A program made the translations under genes and the position numbers. 33,900 nucleotides of DNA, from NCBI GenBank assembly GCA_033085395.1, contig JANQBS010000361.1, positions 1 through 33,900 on the forward strand. The letters are read 5' to 3'. This document shows positions 1 to 10,009 of the stretch, piece by piece (position 1 is the first letter of the stretch; each line of letters opens with the position of its first letter). The stretch is from Xanthoparmelia taractica. Taxonomy: Eukaryota; Ascomycota; Lecanoromycetes; Lecanorales; Parmeliaceae. The notes under the pieces are model-generated. The model was not told where the DNA came from and made no database searches. It was given only the letters and a program-made list of their open reading frames with translations.

Positions 1-73
1 ATAATTTTTTAAAAAAAGTTGAAAAAAAGTTGAAAACGACTATGTTCAACAGATACCACACCTTTCCAACCCG
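1..73 (-). mobile_element. Partial 272-bp-family MITE, reverse orientation, cut by window start
   Basis: This is the reverse complement of the first 73 bp of the MITE family found complete at 5862-6133, 6677-6948 and 8246-8517. It ends in the terminal inverted repeat (CCAACCCG at 66-73), followed by the TA target dinucleotide at 74-75. It differs by one base (CCAACCCG against CCGACCCG) from the partial copy at the other end of the window, and it is among the least mutated copies. Confidence 0.85.
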
Positions 74-75
74 TA

Positions 76-2100
76 ATAACGCTAGATCGAAGAATTAGTC
101 GAGTAGAGTTAATAGAGATAGAAATTCTATAGAGATCTCTAAACTCTTCGATACTATTTCTATTCTTTAATATATTATTAATCGAGAAATACTTTAAGCT
201 AAAGCTACGATTATAGATAGAAGAGTTTATCGACGACGTCTATTTACTAGTATATAGTATAAGTATAGAAATAAATTATCGAATTCTTAAATAGATATAT
301 AAAGTTTATTTAAAATAAATAAAAATATATAAAGTAACTTCGCGTCTAAGAACTATAAACTAGTCTATCTTATTTAATACTTTAAATGCTTTAATATAAA
401 GATAGTAGTAGATCTAGAAATAACTACGACGGAGTCGAAGAGTAGTATACGAGTACTAGGTCTATAAGTAAATAAAAAACTAAGATAGAGTCTCTATCTA
501 AAGAAGATAAAAGCTAAAATAACTATATAGAGTCTAGCGCTATCGATAATAGTAATCTCGATCTAGAGTACGACTCTAAACCGCGTTCGTATAGTATATA
601 GTGTGATAATAAAGCCGGCGATAATCTATATAGCGGCGATTTAGTATAGTCTAAAAGCAATCTAAGAAGCGACGAAGACGCCGAGTAAACGATTTAAGAT
701 TATCTAGAATAAGTATCTGCGCTAGATTTCTAAAGTATATAGAGCTATAGATATTTATTTAATATAGCTCTTACTAGATCTAGCGATACTTCGTTATTAG
801 ATCTTAAAAGAAGTATAGGAGATAATAAGAGTCCAGAATACGTATATTAGAAGAGTACTCTAAAGTAAAAGCAATTATATAGTAGAGATAATACGAATCT
901 TAATAGAGAAAAAAAATCTATAGATAAAGAAAGCTCTTTAGCTAAGAAGCGAGAAGAAGTTAAATTATATAAATAAGACGAGAAATAAGAGAAAAGAAAA
1001 GACTAGATAACTAATAAAAGTCTAAGATAACTTAGTCTAACGTACTATTTATATAATCTATTAATCGAAGATCTTAATATAAAAAAAGACGCTAATATAA
1101 GATATCGAGAACTAAAAAATAAGAAAAACTCTTTATAATAATTTTATTTAAGTCGAAAGCTTCGTTCTAATCTAAATAAGAATCGAAAAGATAAGATTTA
1201 TCTAATATCTATCTAAATATAAAGTCTCTAAGATATAATTCACTAACTATAAATATAGATAATTAAAATAAGATATTAAATATATTCTTATCTTCTACTC
1301 TAAACTAACGCCGAATAGACTAATACTTTTTAAGTTCGCGAAAACGAGTAATTTTTAAAAGATACTAACTATCTCTAAAGAAGCGTAGGCGTCGACTAGA
1401 TAAATTATTAAGATCGATCTACTAGAATAATACTCTCTAATAAGAAAGAAATTTTACGAGATAAAGATATTCTAAGAAGATATTAATAAAAACAATTAAG
1501 TAGATAGCGAATATAAATATAATATAAAGACTTAAAATAGAAATCTCTACATAGAAGTATTATAAGATTTTTTATTCTAACGTCGACAACGATATAAAGG
1601 TTTTTCTTATATTATAGCTATAGAGACTTCTATAACTATCTTCTATAGATTTAGATAGAGACGCGTATAAATTTCTAACTTCAATTCTAATTCTAGAATT
1701 AATATTACTCTTTAAATCTCGCTTAGATTAAATAATAGATCTAATAATCTCGTAAGATATTATAAGCGCGATTTAATTTATTTTATAATATAAATAAATA
1801 AGAGTTACTATAAAAAGTAATAAAAAATATCTAATAAGTAGACGACGTCGCGTAGTAAGATAATTTATATTTGAATTTATATTATTTAGAGAGTGATATA
1901 TAATTATAAATAGCTATAAATTATCTAGATTATCTCGTACTATATTATTTATTTTCGAATTAAACTAAGTCGTCTTCGATAAAAATATAATATTATTATA
2001 ATTTAAGAATTAAAATCTTTAAGATAACGAGAAGAGAGAAAGTAAAGAGTTAAGAAGAATTCTAATTGAAATAGAAAAGATAAGAAAGCTTAAAAGATAG
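76..2100 (+). pseudogene. RIP-degraded 3' half of a Tad1-like non-LTR retrotransposon (LINE)
   Basis: Forward-frame reading shows a dead reverse transcriptase. Around 133-175 there is a degraded GSPLSxxLFLFFN block. At 226-240 the catalytic box reads FIDDV, followed by LLVYS. Then come motifs typical of fungal LINEs: a degraded FAPxKYEL block near 340-360, RVLGL near 440-455, and an arginine-rich VYSxxIKPA block near 590-620. A degraded RTEKIGL-type segment and Cys/His knuckle region lie near 1180-1320. Stops and frame changes are everywhere. Most substitutions are CpA to TpA or TpG to TpA, as RIP gives. The 5' part (ORF1, endonuclease) is outside the window or replaced by the MITE at 1-73. 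The assignment to a non-LTR RT is firm; Tad1-like is from family knowledge. Confidence 0.75.
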
Positions 2101-2331
2101 AAGTAAGTGTTATGGATTTGATATCTGCTCTTCGTATGCCAAGCCCGGTGTGAATTAATGTTGCTCCGAAGAAGAGTTTTCAGAGTATTCGTAGCTTATC
2201 TACTTCATCAAGTAGTCAATCCCACATACGTTCCATTTATTTCTTAATAGTAAGAGTTTAATTAGTTTATCTATTAATAATAAATACGTCTAAATCGCGC
2301 TTATCTTTAGCTAAATTACTAAATAATCTAT

Positions 2332-2518
2332 TGTTAGCCTGCGAATACAGGTAGTTTTTTTATAAATTTGAAACTAGCCGTATTAGCCCCGATGACTAAT
2401 CAAGTCTTGGCGAAATACCTTCATATTTTATTATTCTTAGACACTTAGATATTCAGGCACAATTAAATATATGTATACTTTATATTGTGCCCAAATCACG
2501 TCCATACCAAGTCTAACA
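2332..2518 (+). repeat. 5' LTR (187 bp)
   Basis: Left long terminal repeat of the element at 2332-3658, with TG...CA ends, preceded by the target duplicate TCTAT at 2327-2331. It aligns without gaps to 3472-3658. Confidence 0.88.
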
Positions 2519-2529
2519 GTTATAAGCCC
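2519..2529 (+). other. Primer-binding site, initiator tRNA-Met half-molecule type
   Basis: GTTATAAGCCC begins at the first base after the 5' LTR. Copia-type elements prime from an initiator tRNA-Met cleaved in its anticodon loop, giving GTTATGAGCCC. The single difference is a TpG to TpA change. The match is seen in the sequence; the priming mechanism is family knowledge. Confidence 0.6.
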
Positions 2530-2638
2530 GATATCGCATACCCCTGCAGTCACTATTACACCAAAAAGAAAGCCTAGGCTGGCTTCCTAGACGGACCGTG
2601 ACTCGATCTACTTTAAAAAGAAATATTTACGAAACCTC

Positions 2639-3125
2639 CTAAGAAACATCCTAAGGAATATATATTCAATAACGAAATATTCAATAACGAAACATTCACG
2701 AAAGATTTATATCACTTTGCTAGAAATATTCACGAACGAAATATTCTAAGAAACTATATTCAACAACGAAATATTCACGAAAGAAACATTCTATATTACA
2801 ATTACAATTTAAACACTCCATACTCAGAACTTCACTACGAAAGCACTCATAAACATATTCAGATCGATCCTTTTATTAGGCCTTTCGATACAACACCACT
2901 ACAATTAATTAATCACGGAGATTCCTACAGAGAGCATCGCTACTCTACCGTCCAATAATATATACACAATCCCCACGATCCCAGTAGCCACCTGGCCGCC
3001 AGCTAAATAGCTAGTTAGTCACTCAGTCAATCGCTCAGCCAGCTACTCAGCCTATTAATCGACCAACTAAATAGCAAGTTACTAAGCCAGCTAGTCAGTC
3101 AGCCAAGCAGTCAATCAAAAAGTAA
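2639..3125. repeat. Degenerate short tandem motifs inside the LTR element
   Basis: Between about 2660 and 2800 the motif AACGAAATATTCA recurs in imperfect copies. Between about 2995 and 3115 short CAGTCAG/CAGCTA-type motifs recur. Neither shows a convincing reading frame. They look like internal filler of a non-coding element, possibly with packaging or structural roles. Confidence 0.5.
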
Positions 3126-3471
3126 GAGAAGAATTATTCTACAAGTTAAGAGAATACACTTAAATAGAGAGCAAGTAGAGCACGAATAGTAGCAACATTA
3201 GCAAGAAAGATATCTTCTCTGCAATTCCAGGCCAGGCCATCATATAATTCTAAAGAGTCATCACCGTCGTAGTTAATCCAGTATCTCGAGGATCTCCCGC
3301 TATAATCACATTTATTCAAATTCTTCAATTCTAGACATAACTCTAACAACATCGCCTTTATTACGATTCCTTCGCCCATAGCTTACAATAAGATCTATAT
3401 CAATAAAAAGAATATTAATAATAAGATATAGAATTATTCTTGTTCACACAAGGATTAATTCTAAGAAAGTG

Positions 3472-3658
3472 TGTCAGCCTACGAATACAAATAGTTTTTT
3501 TATAAATTTAAAACTAGCCGCATTAGCTTCGATAACTAATCAAGCCTTAACGAAATGCCTTTATATTTTGTCATTCTTAGACACTTAGATAGTCAGGTAC
3601 AATTAAATATATGCATACTTCATATTGTGCTCAAATTACGTTCATACCAAGTCTAATA
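3472..3658 (+). repeat. 3' LTR (187 bp)
   Basis: Right long terminal repeat. The terminal CA has become TA, a RIP-type change. The matching target duplicate TCTAT follows at 3659-3663. A short purine stretch (AAGAAAG, 3465-3471) directly before it may be the polypurine tract. Confidence 0.88.
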
Positions 3659-5859
3659 TCTATAAAGAACTTTACTTCAAGTTACTACTTTAAAGATTAT
3701 TTATAGCGAATTAAAGATTAGTATTTTCTATTTTTAAGAAGAGAACTTAATCTAGAATATATATAAGAGTAAAAATTTATAAATATTATATAAAAAATAG
3801 CATAATCGTATAAGTCTACACTAACTAGATCGATTCTAGTCGAAGGCCGAAGATCTAAATAAATTTCTTGTATTATATAGAGATCTACATTAAAAGTTCT
3901 ACATATACGCTAAAACTCTTAATATTCTTAGTATTCTTAAGATTTCTATTAAAATCTTATATAGCCTTATAACCTAATGGATATTCTTTATATAGCTACG
4001 AATATAGTTATTTACTCGCTTAGTAGTATTATAGAATCGTATATTCTTTTCTATACGATCTTTTCGATACTTATTATCGTCTCGTAAACGAATAATTTTA
4101 GTAATATATTGAGATATTCGCTTAATTTATCTCTAAATCCTCTCTTAAGTAAGCTTCTTATTTTAATAATAAATTTATCGCTTTTTAATCTTCTTTTAAG
4201 TTCTCGATATATCGTTTTAAATAATCTAACGCTTTATTTAGAATTAATACGATTTAATTATATTAAGATTCGACGAGTTATTATGTTAAAGTATTCTAAG
4301 AATATCTATAATTATAAAGACTAAGATTTAATATTTAGATACGTGTATCGAGATTTTATTCTTTATAACTATACTATTAGATCTATCTAATTTACACTTC
4401 TAAGTTAATTTTAAAAGCTTTTAAATAAGAATCTATATCTAATAAGCGTGAGAATTTCGAGAATTCTAAAGTTTTAGATCTTTTTTTAATAGCGATATTA
4501 ATTAATTTCTCTCTTCTTTTTATTAATAGTAATTTTTTTAATCTTTATATTAAAATATTACTTAAACTTATTATTAAAAAGATTTCGAAAGTTTATACGT
4601 TATATATTAATCTCGAGTTCTTAAGTTAATTTACACTTAGACTTTAAAGTCTTATTAATAGTCGCGAGATTTTTAATATATATCTTTTTTTCTTTAATTA
4701 TTTTAATTTTTTAGATATAATATAACTTCTTCTTATCGTAGAAAAAATAATCTTAGAATATAAATTCTATAGTATCTATAGAACGATATTATATAGTCGA
4801 CTTAATTAAGACTTCGTGAGATTAACGTTAAACTTATACTCTCTTACATCGAGAACTTAGAATACGGTCGAGCCCTCGAAATTATAGCGTCGATACGTTA
4901 TAATTAAGCGTATATTAATCGTAAAATTATCTAGTTTCGTAAGAAATAGAGTCTAACTATAATTATTAATAATTAAATAATTACTATTATTACGATTTTT
5001 TAACGCGATCTTTAGATTATAAAAAAGAAATTTAAGATAATATATAAGCGCGTTAAAGAGTTTAAAAATTATAATAAATTTTTTTAAGAGAAGATAAATA
5101 GTATAAACGTTTATAAAGCGGAGTTAAGAGAAATTATCTTTAATAAGAGTAATATTTAATAAGCGAGCTTCTCGAATAAGAATCTCTCTAGAGATTCTTT
5201 TTTATTAAATAAAAATCTCACTTAAGATACTCTTCTTTATTAATATCTATCGCTATAATAAAGACTATTTATTTCTTTTTATTTTAATACACGACGAGCT
5301 AAATAAACTTAATTATATTCTCTTATAATACGCATTAAGCGTTTCTCTAATAAATTATATCTATAGTAATATATACTCTAATTTAATATAATATATTCTT
5401 AACGTAGCATTACTTAGATAGATAGCTAAATAATAAATTTTAATTATAAATCTTATCTTTAATTAAATAATTACGCTAGTAAATATAAGAAGTACGTCTA
5501 TAATTACTTAATATATTAAAATAATTATTATATTTACTTTCGTTTTCGGCGTCTTCGCTTATTTAATAACGATTATTAATCTAATTAAATAGCTTTCTTA
5601 TTTAATACTTAATGCTTTCGCTTATTAATCTTTTACGCATTATAGATCTAAGTTAGCTCGCTAGCACGCTTAAGTTCTTCGTCTAATAGTTACTAATTAT
5701 ACTCTTCGTCTTAATTAATTTACTTAATCTTATATTAAACGTTTTCTCGCTTTTTAATCTTCTTAATAATTTTTTTTATCTCTTATATCTTATTATTATT
5801 AATAAGCTCGAGAGCTTATATAAAGAATTTCGCTACTTCGTCGCAATCGCGTATATAAT
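3659..5859. other. RIP-degraded repeat, superfamily not resolved
   Basis: This is a 2.2-kb stretch with the same CpA/TpG depletion as the LINE. No frame is open for a meaningful length, and the 71-codon ORF at 4109-4324 (+) is low-complexity and not credible. On the minus strand, 5860 to about 5530 reads as a Lys/Glu/Arg-rich, coiled-coil-like peptide with stops at former Gln codons, and about 5330-5230 is similar. This suggests the relic was transcribed on the minus strand. No diagnostic transposase, integrase or reverse-transcriptase motif could be recognised. Confidence 0.6.
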
Positions 5860-5861
5860 TA

Positions 5862-6133
5862 CGGGTCGGAAAGATGTGGTATCTATTAAACATAGTCGTT
5901 TTCAACTTTTTTTCAACTTTTTTTAAAAAATTATATATTTTTAATTTATTTATAGAATTTTATAATTACATAAGCATTCGCTTAAGCTTTTTACGTATTT
6001 TTAAAATATAAAAAAATATTATATAATATATTTATTAAAAACTTAATAAAAGTATGGAATATCCTATATCTTTCGATATGGTATTCGAAAAACTGGTCTT
6101 ATATCATTAAATATATCATATCTTTCCGACCCG
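5862..6133 (+). mobile_element. 272-bp MITE, copy 1 (Tc1/mariner- or pogo-type, TA target)
   Basis: It starts CGGGTCGGAAAGATGTGG and ends TCTTTCCGACCCG, giving terminal inverted repeats of about 21 bp. It is flanked by TA on both sides (5860-5861 and 6134-6135). The length is 272 bp, identical to copies 2 and 3, and it has no coding capacity. TA duplication is typical of Tc1/mariner/pogo-mobilised elements. Confidence 0.9.
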
Positions 6134-6135
6134 TA

Positions 6136-6674
6136 GATAATATCTTATAAAAAATTTTTATTAATAAGTATTATAATAATTCTTTAGTAAAATACCTTAA
6201 CGCTACGAAGACGTATAAGCTTTTTATTCGTAAATATTATTAAAATAAGAATCTTAAGAAAGTTATTAACTACGTTAAGATTTGTAATATATATTAACGT
6301 ATTAAGACGTCGCGTTATCGACCTTATAATAAGTTAATCTCGCTCTTTATTATTATTAAATTATAAAAGAAAATTTTAATAAATTTTATTATAGACTTAT
6401 CGTTAAGTAAGCTTAAGAGCGTTATCTATAACGCTATTTTAATTATAGTAAATTAATTTACGAAAATAGTTAAATATCTATCGATAACTATTAAAATCGA
6501 TGTCGCTAAGCTAGCGAAAGTGTTCTATACTGAAATTATTTATCGCTATAAAATATCTAGTAATATTATTAGTAATAGAGACTTGGTGTTTATTAGCGAA
6601 TTTTAATTAGCGATCTATTATTATTCGAAGATAAAGCGTCGTCTAAACATTGTTTTTTATTCTTAAATTAACGA
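6136..6674 (+). pseudogene. Ty3/gypsy integrase relic, 5' part
   Basis: The forward frame beginning GAT AAT ATC reads as a RIP-damaged integrase. The HHCC zinc-finger has both His codons turned to Tyr (TAT), and the CxxCQR motif reads C-N-I-Y-stop-R. Next come a KTSRYRPYNKL segment, a DFIxDLxLSK stretch, a VVNxFTKxxKY block (D to N, R to stop) and the IISNRDxVFxSEF block of the catalytic core. The damage is C to T or G to A at CpA/TpG sites. The relic is cut in the HPQTDGQ motif by the MITE at 6677-6948 and resumes after it. Confidence 0.8.
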
Positions 6675-6676
6675 TA

Positions 6677-6948
6677 CGAGTCGGAAAGATGTGGTATCTA
6701 TTGAATATAGTCGTTTTTAACTTTTTTTTAACTTTTTTTAAAAAATTATATCTTTTTAATCTATTTATAGAATTTTATAATTACATAAGTGTTCGCTTAA
6801 GCTTTTTACGTGTTTTTAGAATATAAAAAAATATTACGTAATATATTTATTAAAAACTCAATGGAAGTATGGGATATTCTATATCTTTCGATATGATATT
6901 CAAAAAACTAATCCCATATTATTAAATATATCACACCTTTTCGACTCG
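6677..6948 (+). mobile_element. 272-bp MITE, copy 2, inserted in gypsy integrase
   Basis: Ends are CGAGTCGGAAAGATGTGG and CACACCTTTTCGACTCG, flanked by TA at 6675-6676 and 6949-6950. Length is 272 bp and orientation matches copies 1 and 3. The insertion splits the integrase relic at its conserved HPQTDGQ segment, so the MITE jumped after the gypsy element was already in place. Confidence 0.9.
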
Positions 6949-7060
6949 TAATTAACGATTAAATTAAGCGTTAAATTTAAATATTAAAATACTATTTACG
7001 CGCATTTACTAATAAGAAGTAAATTAATTAAGCTAAACTATTATTTATAATTGTTAAGAA
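6949..7060 (+). pseudogene. Ty3/gypsy integrase relic, continuation
   Basis: Downstream of MITE copy 2 the reading resumes with R-L-N-stop-A-L. After a one-base frame change it continues YLRAFTNKK-stop-I-N-stop-AKLL, which matches the family pattern RLNQxLExYLRAFxNxxQxxWxxLLP. The relic stops near 7060, where a less RIP-mutated sequence begins. Confidence 0.65.
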
Positions 7061-7074
7061 ATAATATTAATATG

Positions 7075-8243
7075 GTTCAATAATGATTGTAATGTGTATA
7101 AATTGTTAATCTATCTAAGTGTGTGTGCGCCAGCTAAGTAGAAGCGAGCGCCAAGGCTAATTATGATCAGCCCTACGTCTATATGATTAAATATTCCTTA
7201 ATAAATATCACCTTTTTAAAAGAAAGTTAGCGTTCTCGCTACTATCTCGCTAGCTAGCTAACTAATCAATAAAACGAATATATATATACTAAGAAAAACG
7301 AAGATATAAGGCCAACGGCTGCTGTGACTCTTATTGAATCCTCGAGATATGATAATTTAATAGCTAATGAATTAAGAATTAAATAAATATAATATTAACA
7401 TAGCTACGTCGAACTAAGACTTCGAATGATTCCAAATCGTTCAAATATGGACCGTCCGATCTTTACTGCGATGATTCTATGCCTATGCGAGATATCTCAC
7501 TTACTTCACATCGTAGTAGTATCATGATTATTTCATCCCATGAAATAACTACATATCAGCACCATAGTGACGTAGTGCTTTAATCTTATAATATTAGCTT
7601 AATACGCTACAACACCACGTGCTCGCTAGACTTATTTCCATGCTTAACACGAACCGTGTGCTTCACCTCTTTAACTAACGACTACATCGTGACGTGTAGA
7701 GCCTTCTTTCGCTTATACTGCTGGCGAGTACGCTTATTTCGCTTCTTCTTAGCTGATGAATTTAATTATTACTAAGTGACTATAGAAGACGAATCTAATT
7801 ACGAGGTATACGGAGTTAATAACTTAATAGCAAGCGGAGTTAATGTAACGGTTTACTAAATAGCGACTTACTTGATTGCCTCTTACTTGACTCACTCATA
7901 ATATATATAATTAGCTCGATTTTAAAGAATTTTAACTTAAATTAGAAAGAATAGTCTTGATAAATCCTCGCGTTTTTAATAATATTAGTTAATTAAGTTA
8001 ACTAGCTTGATATATTCTTCGACCTTTACGTTATACTTTCATAAATAGTATTCTCGTGTGTGTTATAAGCCATAACACTTAGTACGATACTAGTGTAGAG
8101 TCTATAGAAGTTCTAGTATTTTAAATAATCGAATAATTTAATAAAAGAATCGAACTAATGATCTAACTTGAGTTAATATCAAACGAACTCGATAGTTGCG
8201 AGTGTATATAAGGTCCGGCTTAGGGAATCTGAGCTATTAGGTG
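7075..8243. other. Weakly RIP-mutated island, no gene recognised
   Basis: This 1.2-kb segment between the gypsy relic and MITE copy 3 has CA and TG at roughly normal frequency. It has no ORF of note and no protein motif. It contains GTTATAAGCC at about 8062, resembling the primer site of the LTR element but in no LTR context that I can define. It could be a non-autonomous element or an unrelated spacer captured between insertions. Confidence 0.5.
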
Positions 8244-8245
8244 TA

Positions 8246-8517
8246 CGGGTCGGAAAGATGTAATATCTACTGAACATAGTCGTTTTTAACTTTTTTTTAA
8301 CTTTTTTTAAAAATTTATATCTTTTTAATCTTTTTATAGAATTTTATAATTATATAAGCGTTCGCTTAAGCTTTTTACGTATTTTTAGAATATAAAAAAA
8401 TATTACGTAATATATTTATTAAAAACTTAATGGGAGTATGGGATATCCCATACCTTTCGATATGATATTCGAAAAACTAGTCCGATACTATCAAATATAC
8501 CACACCTTTCCGACCCG
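8246..8517 (+). mobile_element. 272-bp MITE, copy 3
   Basis: Ends are CGGGTCGGAAAGATG and CACACCTTTCCGACCCG, flanked by TA (8244-8245 and 8518-8519). It carries a perfect 18-bp palindrome, GTATGGGATATCCCATAC, at 8436-8453. That palindrome is decayed in copies 1 and 2. Confidence 0.9.
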
Positions 8518-8519
8518 TA

Positions 8520-8830
8520 AATAGAAGATTAATCTCTATAGATTAAAGATCTACGAAAAGAGTAAGAGAGATAGTTTAAGATCGTTCTATAAATAATTAA
8601 AAAAGAGATCGACTTAGCGATCTTACGTAGATTACAATTTAAGAAAATAATATATTATAATTATTATTCTAGCTATTATTTATTAAAATATTTATATTTA
8701 CTTAGCGAGATTAAATTAAAAGAGAGTTTATCTTAATATTACTTATTAAGTGTCGGAGTTTAATAATTACTTAAGCTAATTTCGCCCTAACTTATATATT
8801 AACCTAAAATTTTATTATCTTATTCGCCAT
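8520..8830. other. RIP-degraded sequence, unassigned
   Basis: This is AT-rich sequence with CpA/TpG depletion to about 8800. No domain could be recognised in any frame. It probably continues whatever repeat was interrupted by MITE copy 3. Confidence 0.5.
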
Positions 8831-9032
8831 CTAATATGAGAAATAATCTATATTATAAAATACTTCTATATATACTAGAAATTTCCTAGATCATTTCATG
8901 ATATTAGTAATTTCCCATTTTATATCTTTATAAGTAATCTAATATAATTCCCCTATAATACTCTTTCATGATATGATATAGTACGATATAGTATGGAATA
9001 TCTCATTAAATATATTAGACATTTCCGGCTCG
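8831..9032 (-). mobile_element. Second MITE-like family, one end
   Basis: The segment ends ATTTCCGGCTCG at 9021-9032, followed by TA (9033-9034). Its reverse complement matches the sequence starting at 9274 over about 100 bp (CCGGAAA, CTAATATATTTA, CATATCATGA-type blocks). The left boundary is not determined; 8831 is an estimate. Confidence 0.5.
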
Positions 9033-9034
9033 TA

Positions 9035-9271
9035 ATCGTAATTTATAGACCATTGATCTTATAGAAGTAATCACTTTTTTTATCTTTATATTTCTTTATT
9101 AATCTTTTTTCTAGCTATTAAAAAAAAAGAATAATTAAATTCTTAAACGTACTTTCGCTCTTTAATATAGAGTTCGATAATCTCGAGTTTAGAACTTCAC
9201 GTTATAACGTAATTAATCGATCTAAAGATAATTAATTAAAGCGTAAAGTCGTTTAAGATCTTAGTGAAAAT
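9035..9271. other. RIP-degraded spacer between two inverted element ends
   Basis: AT-rich, CpA/TpG-poor sequence lying between the right end of one element (9032) and the left end of another (9274). No domain recognised. Confidence 0.45.
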
Positions 9272-9273
9272 TA

Positions 9274-9385
9274 CGAACCGGAAAGATCTAATATATTTAG
9301 TAGAATATCTTATATCATATCGTATTATATTATATTATGAGAGAGTATTATGAGGGAGTTATATTAGATCACTTCAATTACACGT
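9274..9385 (+). mobile_element. Second MITE-like family, inverted end
   Basis: It begins CGAACCGGAAAGATCTAATA after TA (9272-9273) and is an inverted partner of the sequence ending at 9032. The start resembles the 272-bp MITE terminus (CG, then YCGGAAAG). It abuts the Tc1 transposase relic, so it may be the terminal part of an internally deleted Tc1 element rather than a separate MITE. Confidence 0.5.
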
Positions 9386-9900
9386 ATTTCGTCACTTCAA
9401 ATAACATTTTTCTATTATTTTATAGTCTAGTTCTTATATTATAGAGCGTATTAATATCGAGCTTTTATTATAATCTTCGTAAGAGACGATTTTTTAGTCG
9501 TTTTATAGAATCGAAAATTATTACGTCTAAGTACTTATAATATTATTATAAATAAGATTTCTTACTCGATAATAAGTATAAACGAAGTCTTTTTATAATT
9601 ATAGCGATTCTTTTATATAATAATTAAAATAATACTCTTAAATTCGAGAAGAATAACTAAAGATTGTTTAAATCTAAATATATTATTTACGTATAAAAAT
9701 AGTAATTTCTTAGAATTATTAAGATTATATTCTTTATTATAAGCTTATTTTTATAAATAACTAATAGTAGAACGAGAGATTTTAATAATAGTAGTAATAA
9801 TCTTAATAGTAATATTAGCTTCGACTAAAGCTAGTATCTAAAGTCTAACTTCGTTATTATAATTAATAATCTAAGCTTTATCTATAGATATTTTAATATA
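9385..9900 (-). pseudogene. Tc1/mariner-type transposase relic, N-terminal half
   Basis: Read on the minus strand from about 9890 downwards, a helix-turn-helix block appears (LALVEANITIK, then ISRSTISYL). It is followed by a degraded YVxDxPRSGRP-type linker, a second DNA-binding segment with KNRYN and VLRRNNFR, and a KxTxKxxLT segment. The start of the catalytic domain then reads NVI-stop-SDE, corresponding to VIWSDE with the first catalytic Asp. The frame ends at the element end at 9274-9385, and the remaining catalytic residues are missing. Stops are at former Gln/Trp codons, consistent with RIP. Confidence 0.65.
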
Positions 9901-10009
9901 AAGAATATAAATTTTTTATTTTTTATAATTATTATATAAATTATATATAATAGAAAATTAATAGAACTCTCTCTCTTTTCTCGTAGATTAATATACTTTA
10001 ATATTAATA

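Larger units (their letters stand above)
2332..3658 (+). mobile_element. Non-autonomous LTR retrotransposon (TRIM-like, Copia-type primer site)
   Basis: Two direct repeats of 187 bp (2332-2518 and 3472-3658) start TGTTAGCC/TGTCAGCC and end TCTAACA/TCTAATA. They are flanked by an identical 5-bp target duplication, TCTAT (2327-2331 and 3659-3663). Immediately after the 5' LTR, at 2519, stands GTTATAAGCCC. This is one RIP-type change from the complement of the initiator tRNA-Met anticodon half (GTTATGAGCCC) that primes Copia-type elements. The 953-bp interior holds no gag or pol, only tandem-like low-complexity sequence; a 77-codon minus-strand ORF at 3146-3379 is not recognised. The LTRs differ by roughly two dozen transitions and about one transversion, as RIP of both copies would give. 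Confidence 0.85.

Noticed and set aside
3146..3379. 77-codon minus-strand ORF inside the LTR element
   Set aside because: No gag, protease or other recognisable motif; the element looks non-coding.
4109..4324. 71-codon ORF on the plus strand
   Set aside because: Low-complexity Leu/Ile/Asn/Tyr product of RIP-mutated AT-rich DNA with no domain.
8055..8085. GTTATAAGCC as a second Copia primer site
   Set aside because: Only 10 bp match, and no LTR end or direct repeat could be defined beside it.
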